Shown one piece after another: positions 48,005-59,179 of a DNA stretch of 64,000 bases (position 1 is its first letter; every line of letters starts with the position of its first letter). Source of the stretch: Welwitschia mirabilis (taxonomy: Eukaryota; Gnetophyta; Gnetopsida; Welwitschiales). The position numbers and the translations under genes were made by a program. A model generated the notes under the pieces. It worked only from the letters and a program-made list of their open reading frames with translations. It did not search any database and was not told the DNA's origin. The stretch spans positions 243,294,448-243,358,447 of the forward strand of contig JBOZIK010000001.1 of NCBI GenBank assembly GCA_051453625.1, written 5' to 3'.

Positions 48005-48329
48005 TATTAGAAAAAAAATTAAATTGATGTGTGATGTAAGTAATTTTGCCATGGATGGGGTACTTTGTTAAAAATATGGAAATGATTTTAATGTTATATC
48101 TTATCATAGAAAATCTCTATCTAGATCTCAAATGAATTATACTAATACAGAGAAGGAAACATTAGCATCATCTTTTTTCTTGATACACTTACATTATTTT
48201 TTAGGATTTTATATGAATGTTTATACTAATCATGTTGTAATTTATTACCTCATGACTAAAAAAGATTCTAGTGATACATTGATTAGATGGATCCTCCTTA
48301 TGCAAGAATTTAACTTGACCATCATTAAT
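48005..48329 (+). pseudogene. RNase H, copy 3
   Basis: L-M-C-D-V-S-N-F-A-M-D-G-V-L near 48,025; then M-N-Y-T-N-T-E-K-E-T-L-A at 48,132; F-Y-M-N-V-Y-T-N-H and Y-Y-L-M-T-K-K-D-S-S; ending I-R-W-I-L-L-M-Q-E-F-N-L-T-I-I-N at the gap. It supplies the two codons (Y-T) that are missing at the 545-N gap in copy 1. Confidence 0.85.
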
Positions 48330-48419
48330 NNNNNNNNNNNNNNNNNNNNNNNNNNNNNNNNNNNNNNNNNNNNNNNNNNNNNNNNNNNNNNNNNNNNNNN
48401 NNNNNNNNNNNNNNNNNNN

Positions 48420-49670
48420 NAGTAACTTTTTGACATGTCTTCTATTCATTCTTCTCTTCAGTATATAGATATTATTAATTACCTTATTACCATGAAAATA
48501 CTACAACATTGGACTTATAATTAATGTAAATCTTTTCTCCATAAAATAGGTGACTATAAGTGGATAAAGCTACATTTGTATCATAGAATCTAAAATCTTT
48601 TATCCTTATCATGGTGGTACTTGTGGAGGTCATTTTAGTGGACAAAAAATGGCTATGAAAATTATTCATTCTAGATTTTATTANNNNNNNNNNNNNNNNN
48701 NNNNNNNNNNNNNNNNNNNNNNNNNNNNNNNNNNNNNNNNNNNNNNNNNNNNNNNNNNNNNNNNNNNNNNNNNNNNNNNNNNNNNNNNNNNNNNNNAACC
48801 TTTTGACTGTTAGGTTATTAATTTCATAGGCCCTATTAACCCACCTTCTTATGATAAACATTATATTTTAGTGGCTATAGATTATGTTAATAAATGGATT
48901 GAAGGTATTTCTACTTCTTTGAATGATGCTCAAACTATTTATCATTTTCTTAGAACTTATATTTTTCAGAGATTTGGTTTTCCTAGGATTATCATTAGTG
49001 ATCAAGAAACTTATTTTATTAATCATCTTTTTAAGAAACTTCTTTTGTCCATTGAAATAGAACATAGAGTAGCTTATGCCTATCATCCTTAGACCAATGG
49101 ATAGGCTAAAAATGCAAATAGAGAAATTAAGAAAATGTTGTAAAAACTTGTTTCTATTAATAAGAAACATTAGGCTTCTAATCTTAATAATGTTCTTTGG
49201 GCTTACCATACTACTTGGCATAATTCTTTTACTTTTTCACCTTATGAACTTATGTACAAAAAATTTTATATTTTACCTGTTGATGTGTGCTATAACTCTT
49301 ATTGTGCTTCTTATCAACTTAATTTTATGTACCTTCATAAAAACCTTAAACATAGATTATTCCTATTAGACCACTTTGATGAAAAATGAACTCATGCTAT
49401 ATATTGTCAATTAATCCATAAATCCTAAGCTAAGTTCAAATATGATAAAAAGTCACTTCATAAAAAGTTTAAACCTAGTCAACTTATCCTTTTATACAAC
49501 ACTAGAGCATATCTTTTAAATAACAAGTTAATCTCTAAATGGTTAGGTTCTTATTTTATAAAGAGAGTGCATTCTAATGCCTCTATTAAGATTTTTAACT
49601 TAAAGACTAAGGAGATTTAGAAAATTAATGGATTATAGTTAAAACTATATAAGGATCTTTTAACACGACC
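48420..49670 (+). pseudogene. Integrase, copy 3
   Basis: Zinc-binding part: H-G-G-T-C-G-G-H-F near 48,610-48,640, then a gap (48,684-48,796). Core: V-I-N-F-I-G-P near 48,815 (first catalytic Asp now Asn), V-A-I-D-Y-V-N-K-W-I-E at 48,871, I-I-S-D-Q-E-T at 48,991-49,011 (second Asp kept), T-N-G-stop-A-K at about 49,094-49,110, where the catalytic Glu reads Lys. C-terminal region: V-L-W-A-Y-H-T-T-W near 49,193, P-S-Q-L-I-L-L-Y-N-T-R-A near 49,475-49,510, G-S-Y-F-I-K-R-V. No chromodomain follows. Confidence 0.85.
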
Positions 49671-50055
49671 ATGAACATGGTTGAAGCACTTGTATTGAAG
49701 GTTCACCTTGATGAGGAGGACTTTCAACCTATTATTATCTGAGTTCTTTCTTAGCTTATTTCATTAGTAAATGTTATGATGTCACCTAATCATATTTTAA
49801 ACTTGGCTTATGTGTTGCTTTATGAAGTTTTCCACGATTAGTATTTGTACTCAGGCATTTTATAGTAATAAGATTGGATTCACCTAATCCTAAGACATTC
49901 CCATGTCTATGGACTTCACTTTGAAGGCAGATGCCATAGTTTTTATACCTTGTTTTAATGGTGTAACGTCTTAATTATTTAGAAGTGTTCTTTTCAGTTT
50001 TTTATCTCACTTATTCACTTTCATCTTTTTAAATATGTGATCTTATAGGAAGTTT

Positions 50056-50082
50056 CAAAAAAAAAAAAAAAAAAAAGAAAGA

Positions 50083-50115
<33 letters not shown>

Positions 50116-50227
50116 TANNNNNNNNNNNNNNNNNNNNNNNNNNNNNNNNNNNNNNNNNNNNNNNNNNNNNNNNNNNNNNNNNNNNNNNNNNNNNNNNNNN
50201 NNNNNNNNNNNNNNNNNGAGAGAGAGA
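50056..50227 (+). repeat. A-tract and (GA)n microsatellite, copy 3
   Basis: About 20 As, then GAAAGA/GA repeats, a 100-N gap (50,118-50,217) and more GA. It corresponds to the polypurine tracts of copies 1 and 2. Confidence 0.9.
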
Positions 50228-51257
50228 ATAATGACTATGATCTATTGTATTTTGTGCTTCAAGTAAAAATACATGGTCACCATAATGTTCTACTACACTA
50301 AGGTAATTTTTTACAAGAGGAACCTTTGGCAGTATTAGTAGCTATGGGAACTCCACTAGGAGGCTAGTTGACTATGCTTTATGGGGCTTTACTTCTCTGA
50401 CTATAGTTGCACTCCCCTCATCATGAAAAAAGTTGTAATAAACTTTGAGGTTATAGGATTAGTGGTGTTCTTAGTATCATCAGAGGCATTACTTGTTTCT
50501 TAGACTCTTAGTATTCCAACATGGCTATGTCACTTTTAAGGATTTAGGTGTGTTTGTAAGGTGTAAGTAGGTACGTTCATTTCTGAGTAGCTTTTNNNNN
50601 NNNNNTTGGTATTGCCATAATTACTAACTTTTCTAGTGGAACTTTATGGATTTTATACATTTTATCATGCATTTTTACTCAAGTGGCTTTACAATGTATT
50701 CCTTAGGGGTTTTATAAGTTAGAATTTAGGATAGGTAAGCAATCTTTTACATGTTTCTTATGTCCATTTTTGTTCTGCTTTTCTTTAGTTTTTAAGTTCG
50801 TTATTTTAAATTTTTTTCTACATTTTCTCATCTTCACATAGAACCTTATCATTTAGTAGTTTCCTTGTTATTCATTATGTAATATCCTATTTAATTAGCA
50901 TTTGAATTCATCAAAAAATCTTTTATGTTTTACAACCTTTATGAGATTTCTTGTATCTTTTGGAGTTTTATGCTTCATCTTGTTTTAATTTTAGTTTANN
51001 NNNNNNNNTTAGACATATTCATTCAATTTTTATTAATAGGTTTTAGCCTAGTTAATTTATTTTCTTTAACTTGATTTTTATGACTTTCTTTTTTATTTCC
51101 TATTTTTCTGAGCTTTCTAATAACATTTGATACTTTGATAATTATATCTAAGTATAATTTGCTTAGCTGATATCTTTATTTTTGTAAAACTTTTTGATGG
51201 TCCCATTATTGATATGATCATTCAAATGATACCAAGTGGATGATAGTATGATTTTTC

Positions 51258-51728
51258 NNNNNNNNNNNNNNNNNNNNNNNNNNNNNNNNNNNNNNNNNNN
51301 NNNNNNNNNNNNNNNNNNNNNNNNNNNNNNNNNNNNNNNNNNNNNNNNNNNNNNNNNNNNNNNNNNNNNNNNNNNNNNNNNNNNNNNNNNNNNNNNNNNN
51401 NNNNNNNNNNNNNNNNNNNNNNNNNNNNNNNNNNNNNNNNNNNNNNNNNNNNNNNNNNNNNNNNNNNNNNNNNNNNNNNNNNNNNNNNNNNNNNNNNNNN
51501 NNNNNNNNNNNNNNNNNNNNNNNNNNNNNNNNNNNNNNNNNNNNNNNNNNNNNNNNNNNNNNNNNNNNNNNNNNNNNNNNNNNNNNNNNNNNNNNNNNNN
51601 NNNNNNNNNNNNNNNNNNNNNNNNNNNNNNNNNNNNNNNNNNNNNNNNNNNNNNNNNNNNNNNNNNNNNNNNNNNNNNNNNNNNNNNNNNNNNNNNNNNN
51701 NNNNNNNNNNNNNNNNNNNNNNNNNNNN
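51258..51728. other. Assembly gap at palindrome cluster (471 N)
   Basis: Flanked on both sides by gatgatagt words. Copy 1 (17,275-17,350) shows what should lie between: roughly 50 bp including decayed palindromes, not 471. Confidence 0.85.
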
Positions 51729-52454
51729 GATGATAGTGCAATAAAACCATGATCCAAACCTTTTTTTTTCCTTATTTTTCTTTATTTTCTTATCATTTTC
51801 ACCGATTATTTTGAGAGAAAACAATCCTTATGGATCTTGCTAGTGTCTTGGATTTTCTTCCACTCAATTTCACATTCAGATTTCAAAATTTTCATTGAAT
51901 TTGTTAAAATGAGGTATGTTTTTATCTCCCACTTGTTTTTTATTTTTTCTCCCTTTTTTAACTTTTTGACACATAGTTTTCATGTATAATTATCATTATT
52001 TCTTACTCGTTGATTTAGAACTTACAGATTTGATTTTTACTGCATATTTTAAAAGTTATGATTAGTTATGTGTTTTATGAGAAAACTTTACTTTTACATC
52101 TTTCACACTCGATTTATTACAAACTATAGGTTAAAACATAGTGGTCCTTTAAGGAAAATTCATCAGTTCGATGTATTCTATAATTCTACTAGATTAGATT
52201 TTTTGTTTGAGCAGTTTGAGTTTTTACCATATGTGGGGCCCATTTAAAACTGCTTTTTTACTTTTCTGTGTTTCACACTTTTCTTCTCACAATTAAGTAA
52301 TATGGGATGTATTGACACTTTTATAAAGGGGTTATAATGTATTTTCATTATTTTTCTTTTTTTTTAATCGGTTTTGGGGGTCGTTATTGCACATCCATGC
52401 GATGTATTTGACATATCTATCCACTCTTGCATGATGTTTTTTGTGTATTTTTGA

Positions 52455-53450
52455 TTGAGTAGGCCTCGTACACATAGATCTAGATAGGCTAAGGCTAAGA
52501 CTAATGCTATAAGAGATGGCCCTTTAGTACCACCAGAGGTCGAGCGTGCAGAGCTAGTACATCCTCCACCTCAACGCAGGTGATCTTTGACCATTTAGAT
52601 AGCTACAATCTATGTCAAGTATTACTTTGGAGATTTCATAAGCTAGATATAACTTGAGAATGATCATAATCTTACAAATGTCTAGCTCTAATAGATTATA
52701 GATGCACATGGATCATCCTATATATCATAGATGAGAAAGTTCTATGACACAATGCATATAGAGCATCAACTAGATTCTTGTGGTTAGCTATTTGATATGA
52801 TTATAGATTACATTCAAGACTGAGAGATTGTTATACTCCTAGCCCATATTGTAGTAATTATAGATCTTGATCAGCTTGGGAGTCTTTATATTTATTTAAC
52901 TAAAGGAATTGAGGAGCACTGTGCATATGGCATTACATTAGATATTCCAGCAGACTTAATGACATATAGGCAGTGAGTTCTTTTCATACAGTTGATCCCT
53001 ACATATAGGATACTTCAAAAAGGACTGATCCATAACATCAGTCCATCATTTTATGATAGTCATACTATGGTTGCACATCTACAGATACTAGTAGCCTTCA
53101 AGCAAGGAGAGTAGATGAATATACCAACCTTTATTTGGAAAAGACTTAGATCAATGGTTGAGACACGATAGTTGCAGACTCTAGGGTATCCATGAATCCT
53201 CTTACCTCTTTTTAGATAATTTAGGATACCAACGCCCATGATCAAGTAGTGCCTATCTCACATCCAAAATTCTACTTACTATCTACAGGACATAGACATA
53301 TAGGTACTAGGAGAGGCAGAGTGACCTTAGGTATAGATACATGTGGTTGGTATTACACTTGAGCAGATATAGGTCTTCCTGTTAAAGATTACTAAGACTA
53401 TCAGAGGTTTTATGGATTATAGTATCTAGACATTAAAATAAAGGATCTAT
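52455..53450 (+). pseudogene. Extra 3' reading frame of Athila-like copy 3
   Basis: Begins with a basic segment (R-P-R-T-H-R-S-R) and continues G-P-L-V-P-P-E-V-E-R-A-E-L, H-P-P-P-Q-R-R. The main part has Y-D-T-M-H-I, L-L-A-H-I-V-V-I-I-D-L, L-G-S-L-Y-I-Y-L, D-I-P-A-D-L-M and, from 53,000, Q-K-G-L-I-H-N-I, P-S-F-Y-D-S-H-T-M-V-A-H-L, P-T-F-I-W-K-R-L-R-S-M-V-E-T and L-P-L-F near 53,205. Stops replace probable Gln, Arg and Trp codons. The last part resembles my recollection of plant transposon-protein domains found in Athila 3' frames; that is inference. Confidence 0.65.
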
Positions 53451-53837
53451 GCTCTATANNNNNNNNNNGAGAGAAGAGTGTAGCACTCTGAGGACCAGAT
53501 TGTTGACATGCGCTAGTACATTATCTTCATTTAGCATAGTGTTGCTATAGATATTTTAAAAGATATTTGTGTTCAAGGTGATGAGATGGTCCATTTCATT
53601 TTTACATCTTTAGGTCTTCATTTCCTTGCTAATTTTGATCATCCTCCCTCTTTTTCCCCTGCACCTGAGCTAGTTACCTAGACACAGTTCATCATGCAAT
53701 GATGAGGGGAGTGATTTTGTTATCCTTTATATCACTCCTTCTATGAATTTTTGTACTACAACTNNNNNNNNNNNNNNNNNNNNNNNNNNNNNNNNNNNNN
53801 NNNNNNNNNNNNNNNNNNNNNNNNNNNNNNNNNNNNN

Positions 53838-53909
<72 letters not shown>
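53838..53909. repeat. (CA)n microsatellite in copy 3 3' UTR
   Basis: A pure CA repeat of over 70 bp after a 74-N gap. In copy 1 the same spot (15,056-15,070) has a TA repeat. The His-Thr and Val-Cys readings across it are translations of the repeat. Confidence 0.95.
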
Positions 53910-54362
53910 ATTTTTGAGTTTAGTGTGATGTATTTCTTTTTATCTGATTTTTCATGATTATATTTCTTTTTCACATGTTACAAGGAGGTCTGATTTTATT
54001 TGGGTGATTTTCTTAGTTATTATTTTATATTTTAGTGGGAGGCTTTTAATTTTAAAATGCATTAATTGATTATTTACATAAAAAATTTTGTCAAAGATTC
54101 CTGTTTTCCAAGACCATGTTTTAGCTTGTTGTCCCTCCTATCATCTAGATAATGCCCTGGATAACGATATGGCTATTTTTTAAATTAGGTGAAATTTTTA
54201 GTTTTCTAATTTTTCATGATTCAGTTTATATATCTAATATTCTTAAAAAAAATCTGAGATAATTTCTTAGTACTTTAGCTATTTTTATTGTTAGATAAGT
54301 TAGCTTGCAATCATGGTTTACTATCTGGTTTTACCAAGAAGTAATAAGGCTAAGTAGGACTA

Positions 54363-55467
54363 TGTTATACTATCAACTTACATATATTTAATATGATACT
54401 TTAAGTAGTTTTATAGGATATTAGACAGGATTATGCTAGCTTTCCATAATAATGGAGAGATGATATGAAAGATACAAAAACATGCAATCTTTATAACATT
54501 CTAAAAATTTATAGTAGTTCATAATACTTTCTTTTTTTCAGACATATTTCCTGTAAACATTGAGGTTGATGCATTGGATGAGCACTTGTAAAAACCTATC
54601 ATCCACTTCATCTTCTGCATGATAGTACAGATGATAAAATAGTTAAATCCAATGAGGATGTTGACTATGATCAATTTGATAGATGACATGAATTGTTTAT
54701 GAGGTGGCATCATCCCCTATATCATTCGGACGACCAATAAGATGACATCTATTATAATGTTCCACTAAACATTCATCTAACTCTTGCATTTTATTTGTAT
54801 GCTTCTTGTATAGCTATTAAGATTCTGCCTATGCCTATTTGTCTATTTTGTTATTTGTGTGTTTATGTCAATAAGCATTGATTCCACCCTCAACTTCATC
54901 TTATCTTTGTTTGCACTAAAAATTCTTGTGATAAGAGATTGAAGGACTAGAGTTCCATCCTTGATAGTTGTAGAAAAACATCTTTCTTGGTGTTGGGATG
55001 TGCTTCCTTCATTGAGGTATGGCTACTTTATAATATGGATGTGGTTTAACTTTTAATACAAAGACTCTTTTCCATTTTCTGTGCTTGTTATTACTTAACC
55101 CTAATAGTTTATATTGCTTCTAATTTATTAATAGTTTCTTGAGTGATATAGGTTATGAAGGAAACCTTTGTTAAGATTAAGCATTGTTAATTTAGATGCA
55201 TTTCTATTTTTTTTTCCTAGATTAACTTTTCATAAGTGTATTGCATTTTACTTTTCTACATTACAATTTATTTCTATAGCTAGAATAAGTAAGTGTTTCT
55301 TACTGAAATCAATTGTCTTTCTTCTAGCCTGGGCCTTTGATGGATTATGACATTTGAGTTAACTCCCATCTATAGTATTGTATTGTGTTATGTAATATAC
55401 CTATTTTATTTGTAAATGATAGAATCTTCTTAAGCATAATCATTTACACAAATATGCATCACAATCA
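54363..55467 (+). repeat. 3' LTR of Athila-like copy 3
   Basis: About 1,105 bp, starting TGTTATACTA and ending CACAATCA; inverted relative to the LTRs at 526, 13,526, 27,258 and 36,634. Preceded by aataaggctaagtaggacta in the polypurine-tract position. It carries the palindrome-related block attcggacgacc at 54,724. Confidence 0.85.
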
Positions 55468-55559
55468 GCATTATGGTAAAATTTAAAAAAAATAATATCT
55501 ACTATATGCAATCGCTATGTAGGCATCATGCATAATAGCATGAAAGGAATCTTGGTAGG

Positions 55560-56142
55560 TAAAATATGTTTTGTTTAAATAAAAAGATAAATGTGTAAGA
55601 AATATATTATGTTTAAAGGAAATCCATGTGTAAGGAATATGTTATCTTCAAAAGCTATTTTTAGTAAGTGATTTAAAAGGCTAATATTAGGAAGATTTTT
55701 TATTAATGAAGATTCTTTTCAAGCCTTATAAATAAGAGGAGATTAGGAAATGAAGAGCATGACTTAGAGAATGCCTTGGTGAAGGACTTAAAAAAAAGTA
55801 GAATTAAGATACTTATGTTAAGAATTTCAAAGAAGCTCTTATTGATGGACTTGATGAGCTAGCTCCTAATAAAGATCATGGCCCAATTGTATTCTCTCTT
55901 TAAGGCTATTAAGAATCAAATTGGTAAAGCCTTGATGAGGCTTTGATAACCACTCTTCATGAGAGATTTCATGGAAGTTCTACTAGTTTGATTCTAGTTT
56001 TTAGTATTGTAGTTGTTATTTTAGTAATAGAAAGGAATTTTTTTAATGCTCTGTTTCTTGCATATTTCTTTTTTCTTTTTTATTCCTTTCTAGAAACATA
56101 ATTCCAAAAGTATTCTTAGAGTTTCATTTTCCTAGATTTGCA
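55560..56142 (+). repeat. 3' LTR of element 4
   Basis: Homologous to 43,476-43,945 from about 55,675 onward. The left boundary cannot be fixed because the other copy is truncated. TATA region at 55,724-55,735; end cctagatttgca. Confidence 0.6.
55724..55735 (+). promoter_or_regulatory. TATA box of element 4 3' LTR
   Basis: ccttataaataa, conserved with 43,525-43,536. Confidence 0.6.
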
Positions 56143-56169
56143 TTACATACAAGTTATTAAAAGATGGAA

Positions 56170-56362
56170 TGATCATAAGCATACTCTAAATCATCCATAT
56201 CTACTTACATGTAAGCATCATGTTCATATTCATTGCAAATATTGTGATAAGATTATTACACATTCTTAGATTAGTATATTTATAGGATACTTAATAGCCA
56301 AAACATTGCATGTACATTTTTAAGCATTGTAATATTAGTATCTCTCGTGACATCATCCCTGC
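56170..56362 (+). pseudogene. Possible hAT transposase BED zinc-finger remnant
   Basis: One frame reads H-C-K-Y-C-D-K-I-I-T from 56,231, then I-S-I-F-I-G-Y-L-I-A-K-T-L-H, and after a one-base shift H-C-N-I, S-R-D-I-I-P-A-K-T. Plant hAT BED fingers have C-x2-C-x-K, a G-G-I-x-R-x-K-x-H-L-A segment and a later Cys, in the same order and spacing. Two stops and a frameshift are present, and no hAT catalytic or dimerisation region follows before the copia RT. It may be a scrap of a larger transposon into which the copia inserted. Confidence 0.4.
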
Positions 56363-56740
56363 TAAAACTTAATAAATTAATTCATATAGTGATCTTTTAA
56401 AGCTTCCTTCTTTCAATCATCCTATACAAATATTATATGATTAATGTTCTATAGTTAAGAGAGGAGATGTGTCTATCATTTTTAACTTATTAATTCCTCT
56501 CACTCAAAATGGTTTATTTAGTAAGTGGCTTAGAAGAATTAAGAAATTCATTTACCTAGCATGCATGAACATGCTTCTAGCAGTAACTTACTATATTATC
56601 TTAGCAAGAATTCTAATTACACCAAAAGATAAAAATAATATACCTAGTTAGAATCTACTCTATAAAAAACTAGAATCATGCAAATATTTCATGCATATTA
56701 TGATGATGATGTGATTCATTTAATTTTTAATGGAATTAAC
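56363..56740. other. Unassigned segment
   Basis: An open 60-codon frame at 56,469-56,651 has no family features. It may be the N-terminal RT lead-in of the copia element or hAT-derived sequence. Confidence 0.35.
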
Positions 56741-56744
56741 TTTT

Positions 56745-57700
56745 TTAGAGATGTCATTCTACATAATCAGTGGGTCGAATCCATGAATGAAGAATATAAT
56801 GCTCTTATTAAAAATGGTATTTGAAAGTTAATTGATCTTTTATTAAGTTGCATTAAGTTATCTAATAAATAGGTTTTTTACATCTAGGATAAAGTAGATA
56901 ATATTATTCAATGAGATAAATTTTAGATTACTATTATAGGCCTACATTAAAAAAAATGATTAAACTATAATAAAGTCTTTGCACTAATATCTGAATGGGC
57001 TACATTAGAATTGTAATTATTTTAATAGCTTAGCAGGGATGGAAAATGCATTGATTAGATATTAAGTCGGTCTTTATCAATGGAGATTTAAAAGAATAAA
57101 TTTATATATTGAAAACTAAGGTTTTTAAATTGAAAGCTAATGAACAAAAAGTATGTAAATTAATCAAGTCATTATATGGCCTAAAACAAGCTCTAATAGC
57201 ATGGAATACTAAACTAATTAGTTACTTGAGAACCATTGGATTTATACTATTTAACTATCAAAATGTAGATGTTGCATTTTTCATTCAATTTTGATGGAGA
57301 AAATATACATATATAATGGTATATGTAAATAAGATGTTAATAACTAATATGAATGAAGCAAATGTAAATCAAACAAAGATTTGTTTAAGTGAGGCATTTA
57401 AAATTCTAAACTAATATTGATTAGATTCTACCTTGGCATAAAATTAAATAAAGAAAGAATGAAATATTTCTAATTTTAAATAAGTATATTGGAGATTTTA
57501 TTTAGAAATTTGGATTAGAAAATATCAAATATAATTTAACATCTTTGGTAAGTAATACAAAGATATAACCTAATAAAGATTTAAACTAGCTAATAAAATT
57601 AAATATAGGAGAATAGTTGGTAGTCCTATTTATCTTACTAATATTAAAGCTAATATCTTGTATGTGGTTAATGTCTTGTCTAAATATCACTAAAGCTTAG
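56745..57700 (+). pseudogene. Reverse transcriptase of plus-strand copia
   Basis: Copia RT in order: W-V-E-S-M-N-E-E-Y-N-A-L-I-K-N-G near 56,770; I-K/D-I-K-S-V-F-I-N-G-D-L-K-E near 57,060; K-V-C-K-L-I-K-S-L-Y-G-L-K-Q-A and A-W-N-T-K-L in the open 61 codons 57,109-57,294; the catalytic box near 57,319 reads V-Y-V-N-K-M-L-I, where copia has Y-V-D-D, so both Asp are lost; Y-R-R-I-V-G-S-P-I-Y-L-T near 57,604-57,640; V-V-N-V-L-S near 57,662. The element's gag, protease and integrase are not present upstream, so it is 5'-truncated. Confidence 0.85.
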
Positions 57701-57939
57701 TCATCTAAAAGCTACTATAAGAATGCTACGATTCTTGAAAAAGATGAACTACTTAGTCTTACATATAAGAAGAGGTCTTAGTCTATTATAAAGGTATATT
57801 TTAACTTTAACTTTGTTAAATAATTGAAAATATAATTATTAACATTAGGATATGTTATGTTATTAGGAAAATTACCTTTGTCTTAATAATTCAAATATTA
57901 GAGATTAATAGCATGATCCTCTATAGAAGAAAGGTATAT

Positions 57940-58250
57940 AGATATATCTAAAACATGTAGAAAAACTGGATGATTAAAAAAAACATTAAAATCAAATAAA
58001 TTGAAGAAACTAAAGGCAATTGAAATCTTCATTAAAAATAAATCTTCTGTGTACATAGCAAAAAATTGAGTGCATTATGACAATATAAAAAACTTTCATG
58101 TAGAGTCCCTAAAATTAGGGAACTTATGTAGCATGAAGTGATTATACTAGTAATCTCTTTAAATGTAGAATAAATAACTGATACTCTAATAAAGTCACTT
58201 AGTTATAAGAAGTTTAATTACTTTCAATTCAAGATAGCATTAATTATGAG
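57940..58250 (+). pseudogene. RNase H of plus-strand copia
   Basis: At 58,018 it reads A-I-E-I-F-I-K-N-K-S-S-V-Y-I-A-K-N, then V-H-Y-D-N-I-K-N-F-H-V-E, the end of a copia RNase H, with D of I-D-N-Q now Lys. Near 58,180-58,235 is I-K-S-L-S-Y-K-K-F-N-Y-F, the pol C-terminus. Confidence 0.75.
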
Positions 58251-58319
58251 TTGATGCAACTCTTTTTATTGTTAATATTGGGATTTATTTATCTCTAAGA
58301 GTTATTAAAAAAATCTTTC

Positions 58320-58720
58320 TTAAACCTAATATTACATGATGTGTAATACAATGTTTTCTAGCACTATGGAATGTGTAGTACACTTTGTGCTAGCATTATG
58401 AGATGTATAATAAAACTAATAAATTTTATTACTATGAATGTGTAGTAATAATCTAATTACTTCTTCATCAATTAGTTTCCTCACATATCAATCTCTTTGT
58501 AAAGAGGTTTTTATTATAGGTTGCATTCCCAAGGTTTTCCTTTAGGCACTCTAGTTTCTTCAGAAGAGAGAGTATTTCCACTTTGAGAAGGGAATTTCTA
58601 GTGGATAATAAGATACACCATGGTTCTATGCTTAAGATACATAGTGATTCCTAGTAAAGTTATACTCTAGATGTGCTTGATTATAAAAGCAAGACCTGTT
58701 ATTTTCAAGATCTATTATTT
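58320..58720 (+). repeat. 3' LTR of plus-strand copia
   Basis: Follows the pol end. It is homologous, inverted, to 59,180-59,545: both have gatgtgtaata, actatgagatg(t/c)ata, a block with aaggaggttttta/aagaggttttta, and acaccatg(g/a)ttcta. Ends are not exact. Confidence 0.6.
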
Positions 58721-59179
58721 ACAAAAGATAAGGAAAAATGGAGAAAAAATATTTTTAAATTTCTTACTCTAGTTTTATTTTTTCTCCTACTTTTTTGGCC
58801 CCAGAAACAGGTAATTTTTTTCTTTTTTATTTTTTAAATTATTTCTTTAAAGTTCTTTTTTTTAATTAACTTTAAATTATAGGCCTTTCTTTAATTTATA
58901 GGAAATCTCATGTAAAATTAAAACTCAATGAAACTAATAATAACTAAAGTTATGTAAAGAAAATTAATCTAATAAGGAAATAATGCACTAATAAAAAATC
59001 ATTAATTAGCAACTATCTAAATTAAACTTAAGACTAGAATGAGACAACTACAAGATCAAGTTAAGAGATAACATTATATGCACAAATGAGATGATAAGAT
59101 AACTACTAATATTGGTTTAACTTACTAAACTAAAATGAGTCTTAAGTGAATAATCAAGATGATTCCACATGTCATAAAG
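58721..59179. other. Spacer between tail-to-tail copia LTRs
   Basis: AT-rich, no frame. Part may be the outer ends of either LTR. Confidence 0.4.

Larger units (their letters stand above)
49680..52450 (+). other. Non-coding stretch between pol and 3' frame, copy 3
   Basis: Matches copies 1 and 2 in blocks, e.g. aggaggactttcaacctatt near 49,715 (18,770 in copy 1), atggacttcactttgaaggc (49,910), the accatatgtggggccca block at 52,226, and the polypurine region. Three 10-N gaps/placeholders and a 471-N gap interrupt it. No coding signal. Confidence 0.6.
45006..55467 (+). mobile_element. Athila-like Ty3/gypsy element, copy 3, 5'-truncated
   Basis: Plus-strand copy of the same family as copy 1. 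It starts inside gag at the edge of the fold-back element, then protease, RT, RNase H, integrase, non-coding stretch, extra 3' frame and 3' LTR. The 5' LTR, primer site and N-terminal gag are missing. There is only one RNase H-integrase, unlike copy 1. It lies within element 4. Confidence 0.85.
43476..56142 (+). mobile_element. Unclassified LTR element (element 4), nested host of copy 3
   Basis: Defined by two similar segments, 43,476-43,945 and about 55,675-56,142, sharing a TATA region, agcatgacttagagaatgcc(t)tgg-like text and a common 3' end in gatca/ttgca. A Met-tRNA-type primer site follows the first copy, proving orientation. Internal DNA attributable to it is 43,946-44,692 and 55,468 to about 55,560. 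The remainder is the fold-back element and Athila-like copy 3. Family not recognised, because no pol domain is left. Confidence 0.65.

Noticed and set aside
53692-53974. Cys-Val and His-Thr repeat frames
   Set aside because: Translations of the CA microsatellite across a gap.
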